A stretch of DNA of 64,000 bases from Vibrio crassostreae 9ZC13 (lineage in GTDB: Bacteria; Pseudomonadota; Gammaproteobacteria; Enterobacterales; Vibrionaceae): the NCBI RefSeq assembly GCF_000272045.2, contig NZ_AJYZ02000019.1, positions 795,325 through 859,324 on the forward strand, read 5' to 3'. This document shows, one piece after another, positions 55,912-64,000 of the stretch (position 1 is its first letter; each line of letters begins with the position of its first letter). The notes beneath the pieces were generated by a model. The model had not been told where the DNA came from and searched no databases. It saw nothing but the letters and a program-made list of their open reading frames with translations. The translations under genes were made by a program, and so were the position numbers.

Positions 55912-56463
55912 ATGTCAGATTACACCAATATTGCTCATCCCTACGCCAAAGCATCGTTTGAATTTGCTTTAGGTGAAAACCAGTTACAAGAGTGGCACTC
56001 AATGCTGTCCATTCTTGTGGCTGTCGCGGAAGAAGAAACGATCGCTAGTCAGATTTCTTCAGCAGAAGGTGCTTCTACACACCAAACAGAAGAGCTGGCA
56101 AACCTCATCATTCATATTTGCCAAGGACTCGTTGATGACCACGTCATTAATCTTATTCGAGTCTTGGCCGAGAACGGCCGCCTTTCTGTTGTAAGAGACC
56201 TGTTTGAATTGTACTGCGAGCTAAAGGACGAACATGAACGTGTAGTGCCTGTCACTGTCACCAGTTCAGAAATGCTGACACAAGATCAAGTTACGTCACT
56301 AACAGCTGCACTTGAGAAGAAATTAGAGCGTCAGGTTGAAATGAAGCAGGTTATTGATGACACGTTAGTAGGTGGAATGGTCATCAAGGCGGGTGAAACC
56401 GTTATCGATGGTTCTTTAAACACATCAATTGACCGATTGGCTCATCAACTTCACGCGAGATAG
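55912..56463 (+). CDS. atpH: ATP synthase subunit delta
   Basis: 183 residues, helical N-terminal domain ([11 protein letters not shown]) and a C-terminal region with [15 protein letters not shown], which is the usual end of the family. It links the b stalk to the alpha subunits. Followed after nine bases by atpA. Confidence 0.92.
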   Translation: MSDYTNIAHPYAKASFEFALGENQLQEWHSMLSILVAVAEEETIASQISSAEGASTHQTEELANLIIHICQGLVDDHVINLIRVLAENGRLSVVRDLFELYCELKDEHERVVPVTVTSSEMLTQDQVTSLTAALEKKLERQVEMKQVIDDTLVGGMVIKAGETVIDGSLNTSIDRLAHQLHAR

Positions 56464-56472
56464 GTAACAATT

Positions 56473-58014
56473 ATGCAATTAAATTCAAATGAAATCAGCG
56501 ATCTAATCAAAGAACGCATCTCGAAATTTAATGTGAGCACCGAGGCTCGCAATGAAGGCACTATCGTATCGGTTCGTGATGGCATCATCACAATCAATGG
56601 CCTTGCTGATGTTATGCAAGGCGAGATGATTGAGCTACCAGGTGGCAAATACGCACTCGCACTTAACCTCGATACCCACTCAGTAGGTGCGGTGGTTATG
56701 GGCCCCTACACTGACCTATCTGAAGGTATGAAAGTGAAAGGTACAGGTCGTATCTTGGAAGTCCCCGTCGGTAACGGTCTTCTTGGCCGTGTTGTGAACA
56801 CATTAGGCGAGCCAATCGATGGCAAAGGCTCAGTAAGTTGTGACCGACTCGACCCTGTAGAAGTGATTGCACCCGGTGTAATCGAACGTAAGTCTGTTGA
56901 TCAGCCAATTCAAACTGGCTATAAAGCGGTTGATACCATGGTGCCAATCGGTCGTGGTCAACGTGAACTTATCATCGGTGACCGTCAGACGGGTAAAACA
57001 GCGTTAGCTATCGATGCGATCATCAATCAGAAAGATTCTGGCATCAAATGTGTGTATGTGGCGATTGGCCAAAAAGCCTCCACTATCGCTAACGTGGTTC
57101 GTAAACTCGAAGACCACGATGCGCTAAAAAACACCATCGTAGTCGTGGCATCAGCATCAGAGTCTGCAGCACTTCAATACCTAGCACCTTATGCCGGTTG
57201 CACCATGGGTGAATACTTCCGTGACCGCGGTGAAGATGCGCTGATCATCTATGATGACCTATCAAAACAAGCCGTTGCTTACCGTCAAATCTCGTTGCTA
57301 TTGAAACGCCCACCGGGTCGTGAAGCCTTCCCTGGCGACGTATTCTACCTTCACTCACGCCTTCTAGAACGTGCAGCACGAGTGAATGCAGAGTATGTAG
57401 AGAAGTTCACTAACGGTGAAGTAAAAGGTCAAACTGGCTCATTAACGGCGCTTCCGATCATTGAAACTCAAGCGGGTGACGTATCAGCGTTTGTACCAAC
57501 CAACGTAATCTCAATCACCGATGGTCAGGTTTTCCTTCAAACCCAATTGTTTAACTCAGGCTTACGTCCTGCAGTAGACCCAGGTATCTCGGTATCTCGT
57601 GTGGGTGGTGCGGCGCAATGCAAGATCATCAAGAAACTGTCTGGTGGTATCCGTACTTCATTAGCTCAATATCGCGAGCTGGCGGCCTTTGCTCAGTTCT
57701 CTTCTGACTTAGATGAGATGACGCGCAAACAGCTAGACCATGGTGAGCGTGTTACCGAATTAATGAAGCAAAAACAATACTCTCCAATGTCAGTCGCTGA
57801 GCAAGCAACGGTTATCTACGCAGCAGAGAAAGGCTACTTGGTCGGTGTTGAGCTAAACAACATTGCCCGTTTTGAAGAAGAGCTGATTGCTTATGCCAAA
57901 GGTCAGAACCCTGCGTTGTTCGAAAAAATCAACGCGACAGGCGATTACAATGACGAAATCGACGGTGCTCTTAAAGAGATCCTAGAAGGTTTTGTTGGGA
58001 TGAAAGCTTGGTAA
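56473..58014 (+). CDS. atpA: ATP synthase subunit alpha
   Basis: 513 residues, with the non-catalytic P-loop GDRQTGKT near 169-176 and the family segment [20 protein letters not shown] in its usual place (short part [13 protein letters not shown]). The C-terminal helical domain ends FVGMKAW. Full length and canonical. Confidence 0.96.
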   Translation: MQLNSNEISDLIKERISKFNVSTEARNEGTIVSVRDGIITINGLADVMQGEMIELPGGKYALALNLDTHSVGAVVMGPYTDLSEGMKVKGTGRILEVPVGNGLLGRVVNTLGEPIDGKGSVSCDRLDPVEVIAPGVIERKSVDQPIQTGYKAVDTMVPIGRGQRELIIGDRQTGKTALAIDAIINQKDSGIKCVYVAIGQKASTIANVVRKLEDHDALKNTIVVVASASESAALQYLAPYAGCTMGEYFRDRGEDALIIYDDLSKQAVAYRQISLLLKRPPGREAFPGDVFYLHSRLLERAARVNAEYVEKFTNGEVKGQTGSLTALPIIETQAGDVSAFVPTNVISITDGQVFLQTQLFNSGLRPAVDPGISVSRVGGAAQCKIIKKLSGGIRTSLAQYRELAAFAQFSSDLDEMTRKQLDHGERVTELMKQKQYSPMSVAEQATVIYAAEKGYLVGVELNNIARFEEELIAYAKGQNPALFEKINATGDYNDEIDGALKEILEGFVGMKAW

Positions 58015-58060
58015 GTGCTCCGGTTTGTTAGCTGGAAATCAAAACAAATAGGAGCAGATT

Positions 58061-60360
<2,300 letters not shown>

Positions 60361-60374
60361 GAGGCAGGTGCACC

Positions 60375-60818
60375 ATGGCTATCGGAATTACAGATAATAC
60401 ATTTCAACTTAATATTGTAAGTGCGGAAGGTACGCTGTTTTCAGGTCCAGCGTACGCCCTAGCCGTTTCTGGCGCTGACGGTGAACTGGGGATCCGCCCC
60501 GGTCACTCCCCGCTTCTCAGTAAGATCAAACCGGGCGTAACCGTGTTTGTTACAGACCCTAAATCAGAAGGCCAAGTGCTGTATGTCTCTGGTGGGATGC
60601 TGGAAGTTCAGCCGGATGTGGTTACGTTATTAGCCGACACGGCCTTGCATGGTAAAGACATTGACCGCGCTCGCGCAGAAGAAGCGAAATATGCCGCTCT
60701 AGAGAACATCAACAAGGGCAACATAGACATTAACTTTGCACAAGCTCAGCTAGAACTAGCGAAAGCCGTTGCTCAGTTACGTGCATCAGAGCTAACTTCT
60801 TCTCACACAAGACACTGA
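60375..60818 (+). CDS. atpC: ATP synthase subunit epsilon
   Basis: 147 residues: beta-sandwich with GELGIRPGHSPLLS and a C-terminal helical hairpin (DIDRARAEEAKYAAL). Couples and inhibits the rotor. Last gene of the operon. Confidence 0.93.
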   Translation: MAIGITDNTFQLNIVSAEGTLFSGPAYALAVSGADGELGIRPGHSPLLSKIKPGVTVFVTDPKSEGQVLYVSGGMLEVQPDVVTLLADTALHGKDIDRARAEEAKYAALENINKGNIDINFAQAQLELAKAVAQLRASELTSSHTRH

Positions 60819-60854
60819 GAATAGAACTTAGATGCTCGATACTTGATGTGTAAA

Positions 60855-60893
60855 TAGTCTACCCACTTAAACATGATTTAAGTGGGTAGACTA
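60855..60893 (+). repeat. Long perfect stem-loop at end of atp operon
   Basis: A 17-bp perfect inverted repeat (TAGTCTACCCACTTAAA with its complement) and a 5-base loop CATGA, with no T-run after it. It lies 37 bases past atpC, so it probably caps or stabilises the atp mRNA, possibly with help from Rho. Confidence 0.75.
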
Positions 60894-60976
60894 CATCAGA
60901 AACCCTCACTTCTCTTTCAACTTCCCCACCCTTTTAACCGCTACTAATACATCCTTTTTCACCTGAGCTTACAACA

Positions 60977-61939
60977 TTACTTCTCTGCAAAGCGCGCTTG
61001 GTGTGGGTCCAATTCATGACCTAACGACTGCGTCAGCGAATGATAAAGCTCAGGCTTACGACCACGAATCCAACGTCTCCCGGTACACATCTCTAGCTCT
61101 TGCGCTTTCAAATTCGCAATCACCATGTCGTTATCAACACTATCGGTCTCAGCAATGATTTCACCATAAGGGCTGAGGATCATCGCATTGCCTGTTCTTA
61201 CTTCATCCATATCAACGCCGACACCATTACTAAACACCACAAACATACCGTTGTCGTGCGCTCTTGCAGGCAACCAACGCATTAACCACTCGCGGCCATT
61301 CTTGCCCTTCATTTCAGCACGAATCGCCTCTGGGTTTTCATCTCGGTTAAACCATAATTCAGGGTCAATTCGCTTCATCGCATTGGGGCTACGTGACTGA
61401 CAACCGCCCGTCTGGTGTGGTGCAATCAAAATATCGGCACCTTTCAATGCAGTAATTCGAACATTCTCAACCAAGTTGTTATCCCAACAAATCAAGATAC
61501 CGACTTTGCAACCGTGGGGCGTATCGAACACCGTGTATTGGTCGCCGCTGCTCATATGTGGGCTAACGAAGGTGTGCAGTTTACGGTGTTTCTGAACTTC
61601 TCCATTGGGCATGGCGAATACGTAGGTGTTGTATAGCTCGCCATCGATGCCCTTCTCTATCAAACCAGCCCCAACACTGATGCCAAACTGTGTTGCCAGT
61701 GCAATCAGATTTTGAGTCGATTCACCACTCGGCACAGGTTCCGCTAGCGCTTCTATCTCGTCTCGCGACAAAGCAGACACATGCCAGTAGCCAGTGATGC
61801 ACATCTCTGGGAAACTGATGATCTCCACACCACTCTTCGCAGCTTGTTGAACGTATTGACCTATCACCGACAAGTTATACGCCTTATCGCCTGCATGATG
61901 GTTAAACTGAACCGACGCTACTTTGATGTCTCTTTTCAT
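60977..61939 (-). CDS. Nitrilase-family carbon-nitrogen hydrolase
   Basis: 320 residues with the Glu-Lys-Cys triad: FPEMCITGYW (Glu near 44), HRKLHTF (Lys near 118) and ILICWDNNLVEN (Cys near 154). The family includes amidases, nitrilases and carbamoylases; the details around the active site (CWDNN) fit an amidase-type subgroup but do not decide the substrate. Soluble. It is divergent from a LysR gene 106 bases away, which is probably its regulator. Confidence 0.87.
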   Translation of the reverse strand: MKRDIKVASVQFNHHAGDKAYNLSVIGQYVQQAAKSGVEIISFPEMCITGYWHVSALSRDEIEALAEPVPSGESTQNLIALATQFGISVGAGLIEKGIDGELYNTYVFAMPNGEVQKHRKLHTFVSPHMSSGDQYTVFDTPHGCKVGILICWDNNLVENVRITALKGADILIAPHQTGGCQSRSPNAMKRIDPELWFNRDENPEAIRAEMKGKNGREWLMRWLPARAHDNGMFVVFSNGVGVDMDEVRTGNAMILSPYGEIIAETDSVDNDMVIANLKAQELEMCTGRRWIRGRKPELYHSLTQSLGHELDPHQARFAEK

Positions 61940-62045
61940 TATTCGTCCTCAAATTTCGCTTTATCTGATTTGGTATGAACTCAGTATAAAAAATCGATTC
62001 AATTCCATATAATGAAAGATATTCTTAGTTCAATGAGCATTCGGA

Positions 62046-62927
62046 ATGGAATTTGATTTACTGAAGGCGTTTTGTCAGTTGGCTAAGTCGGGCAATTATC
62101 GTATGGCATCAGAGCAGCTCTACATTACTCAGTCGGCACTGACCAAAAAGATTCAACGACTGGAATCCAATATAGGAGCGAGTCTGTTTTCTCGCGGCAG
62201 GAACGGCGCAGAACTGACACACGCAGGTAAAACCTTACTACCCGAAGCCCAACGTTTGGTTCATTCAATGCAAGCGTTTGAGCAGCTTTCAGGCTCCGTA
62301 GTGAATGGAACTCAGGGGCATTTGAACATTGGTTTTGGCGTATCTAATTATCACGAAGCACCTAAACTGATTGCCGCCTATAAACAACAGTACCCAGACG
62401 TTCACATCACCTTAAATGACACACCTTCTAAGCAGCAGACCGACGAGCTATTGAGCCATGAACTCGATATCAGCTTCAATCGAATACCCGACTCCTCGGA
62501 TTTAAAGAGCCTAACGCTTTTCAATGATTCGCTTGTGATTGCGGTTCACAAAGATATTCTCAAGCAAGCGCCAGGTAACGATCAGGTTCTCTTTGAGTTA
62601 TCGAAATGGCCTTATCTAAAATTGGCTCAGCACCGTGGCCCCGGATTAGACAGACAGATTCAACAATATTGTCTTGCCAATAAAATCGACTTATCTAAGA
62701 CACAAGAAGCCGATGATATCCTCACCCTGCTTGCCTTGGTTTCGGCCAATATCGGTTTCACCATCGTACCCAGCAGTGCGCAGTACATTAGTAACACCGA
62801 TGTGGAATTCATTGCGTTAGAAGGTGAACACGCGACTTGGCCTGTCGGGTTAATCTGGAATGGAGAGAGTGACAACCCACTCAGGGATAGGTTTGTAGAG
62901 TTTGTGGCTCATCAAAAAGGAAATTAG
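62046..62927 (+). CDS. LysR-family regulator, divergent from nitrilase-type gene
   Basis: 293 residues with the winged helix-turn-helix (AFCQLAKSGNYRMASEQL, then SALTKKIQRLESN) and an effector domain. The divergent pairing with the nitrilase-family gene is typical of LysR-controlled catabolic genes, so it likely regulates it in response to the amidase substrate; this is inferred. Confidence 0.87.
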   Translation: MEFDLLKAFCQLAKSGNYRMASEQLYITQSALTKKIQRLESNIGASLFSRGRNGAELTHAGKTLLPEAQRLVHSMQAFEQLSGSVVNGTQGHLNIGFGVSNYHEAPKLIAAYKQQYPDVHITLNDTPSKQQTDELLSHELDISFNRIPDSSDLKSLTLFNDSLVIAVHKDILKQAPGNDQVLFELSKWPYLKLAQHRGPGLDRQIQQYCLANKIDLSKTQEADDILTLLALVSANIGFTIVPSSAQYISNTDVEFIALEGEHATWPVGLIWNGESDNPLRDRFVEFVAHQKGN

Positions 62928-62956
62928 ACCAGAAGCTAAATTTCACCAACAAAAAA

Positions 62957-64000
62957 GGTTCATCGCGGCTTTCCGGGGAAAGCCGCTTTTATCTTCAAGA
63001 AGAAGTAGTCGGTATCTCGATACCCATACCCCATTCGCTTGATTAGCTTTATCTTGTTGTTTATCCCTTCTAGGGTGCAGGTGTTTAGCGGATAACTTGC
63101 CGATGCGATAATACCGTGAAGATAAGGACTCAGTTTTCGTGCGAACTCTTTCAATGGCTTAATTCCACTCTCTTGTACTTGTGCCCACCAAGCCTCCCAG
63201 AGCCCTTTAGCATGTGCTTCTGATTCACAATACCAAAGCTCTTTGAGTTGTGCCCCGAGTATATAAGTGGTCATTAAGTCCTTATTGATATTCAATATTT
63301 CTGTAAGATAGCTGTCTTGCCGTGGATTTAAGTTGCCTCTATTTTTCAACAACACCCAGCGTGAGCGCTTGACCCATTGCCTCGCTTTTTTATCTTGCTT
63401 GAGTTTGTTGGCTTGGTCGACTCTGACTCTATCCATTACCTCACGACCGAACTTAGCAACAACATGGAATAAGTCGTAAACGATTTTTGCGTTCGGGCAG
63501 TGCGCTTGAACTTCAAGGTCAAAAGCCGTATTCATGTCCATCGCGACCGCTTCGATATTATTGCCATGCTTGCCTAACAGCTCGAAGAACGGTCGTATGT
63601 CCTTGCGGCTACGGCCTAACCCTATCCAAATGACTTGATGAGTCTTAGCGTCAGCAATGACCGTGGCATACCTATGCCCTTTAAAGATAGCGAACTCGTC
63701 CATGACGAGTTGCCTTAGCTCTTCCCATTTCACTGACGGCACCACTTGTCGAAGTCGGCGTTTATCTATCTCTTTAATGGTGTGCCAATGTACGCTCGTT
63801 AACTGGGAGATATGCTTAATGGGAAGAAGAGGCAGCAGTTGTTCTATATAACTTTTTAGGCGCTTCGTTATACGAGCATAAGGCTCTAACCAAGATAGAG
63901 ACTCTGTTTTGATGCCGCAGTCACGACACTTAATTCTTCGTGTTTGAACGGAAAGTTCAACAGGAACACCGAGCAACATGGCTTCTTTCACATGACGCCA
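62957..64000 (-). mobile_element. ISL3-family insertion sequence, 3' part (copy 2)
   Basis: Near-identical to copy 1 at the left edge but in the opposite orientation, so both 3' ends face into the window. The inner end is at about 62957 (GGTTCATCGCGG). Directly inside it lies a perfect hairpin (GCGGCTTTCC, 2-base loop, GGAAAGCCGC; 62965-62986) overlapping the last codons of the transposase; on the plus strand TTTTAT follows it, so it could also stop transcription entering from outside. The outer end is beyond the window. Confidence 0.88.
62960..64000 (-). CDS. ISL3-family transposase (copy 2, 5' end beyond window)
   Basis: At least 346 residues are visible; the frame stays open to the window edge, and the ATG at 63991 is probably internal, since ISL3 transposases usually have a Cys-rich zinc-finger start and about 400 residues. 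The RIKCRDCG segment near the visible start is part of such a zinc finger. DEFAIFKGHRYATVIAD, with the Asp-rich core, and VAMDMNTAF carry catalytic residues. The C-terminus is intact (ending GKPR). It is the better-preserved of the two copies. Confidence 0.88.
   Translation of the reverse strand, partial: WRHVKEAMLLGVPVELSVQTRRIKCRDCGIKTESLSWLEPYARITKRLKSYIEQLLPLLPIKHISQLTSVHWHTIKEIDKRRLRQVVPSVKWEELRQLVMDEFAIFKGHRYATVIADAKTHQVIWIGLGRSRKDIRPFFELLGKHGNNIEAVAMDMNTAFDLEVQAHCPNAKIVYDLFHVVAKFGREVMDRVRVDQANKLKQDKKARQWVKRSRWVLLKNRGNLNPRQDSYLTEILNINKDLMTTYILGAQLKELWYCESEAHAKGLWEAWWAQVQESGIKPLKEFARKLSPYLHGIIASASYPLNTCTLEGINNKIKLIKRMGYGYRDTDYFFLKIKAAFPGKPR

Overview
The window looks like a piece of a Vibrio genome, most likely a Splendidus-clade species and probably the smaller chromosome. 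The grounds are an adenine riboswitch ahead of an add-type deaminase, a DUF2860 protein, a norspermidine-sensor/phosphodiesterase pair, and a second complete F1Fo ATP synthase operon. The species and replicon are inferred from gene content. No rRNA, tRNA, CRISPR array or prophage was seen.

Layout. (1) 1-2.4 kb: the 3' part of an ISL3-family element, a 41-residue putative membrane protein and a ThrE-type threonine/serine exporter. (2) 2.7-5.5 kb: a CobW/COG0523 metal GTPase and a secreted amidohydrolase. (3) 5.6-8.6 kb: a scar of broken genes: an esterase/beta-barrel chimera, a decayed IS66 transposase and a lipid kinase cut short by it. (4) 8.6-22.5 kb: a LysR regulator, then a compact MoxR-DUF58-DUF4381-BatA-BatBC-BatD operon, an octaheme cytochrome c with TPR repeats, and two divergent secreted arylsulfatases. 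The MoxR and sulfatase upstream regions share an ATAAC-N5-GTTAT palindrome. (5) 22.7-30.7 kb: mostly single housekeeping or stress genes (DUF2057, adenine deaminase under a riboswitch, two acetyltransferases, DUF2860 barrel, fasciclin protein, cupin, YgjV, PhzF). (6) 31.2-36.4 kb: a c-di-GMP signalling group: NspS-like binding protein plus MbaA-like GGDEF/EAL protein, then a degenerate GGDEF membrane protein with a pterin-domain-like periplasmic protein.

(7) 36.9-41.5 kb: an unusual terminal-oxidase operon: a small cytochrome c, CcoN, CcoO and a five-haem protein. The last joins a CcoP-like diheme part to a triheme dehydrogenase-type cytochrome subunit. (8) 41.7-43.9 kb: two tiny proteins and an S33 peptidase. 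(9) 44.3-53.2 kb: an apparent catabolic cluster with a divergent LysR regulator (RidA, aldehyde dehydrogenase, M19-like dipeptidase lacking its HxD motif, BCCT transporter and two unrecognised proteins). (10) 53.9-60.8 kb: complete atpIBEFHAGDC with a proton-type c subunit. (11) 61-64 kb: a nitrilase-family amidase with a divergent LysR regulator, then a second ISL3 copy in the opposite orientation, so the whole window lies between inverted copies of one element.

The most notable systems are the pentaheme cbb3-like oxidase, the orphan catabolic cluster, and the MoxR/Bat-multiheme-sulfatase locus with its shared operator-like site.
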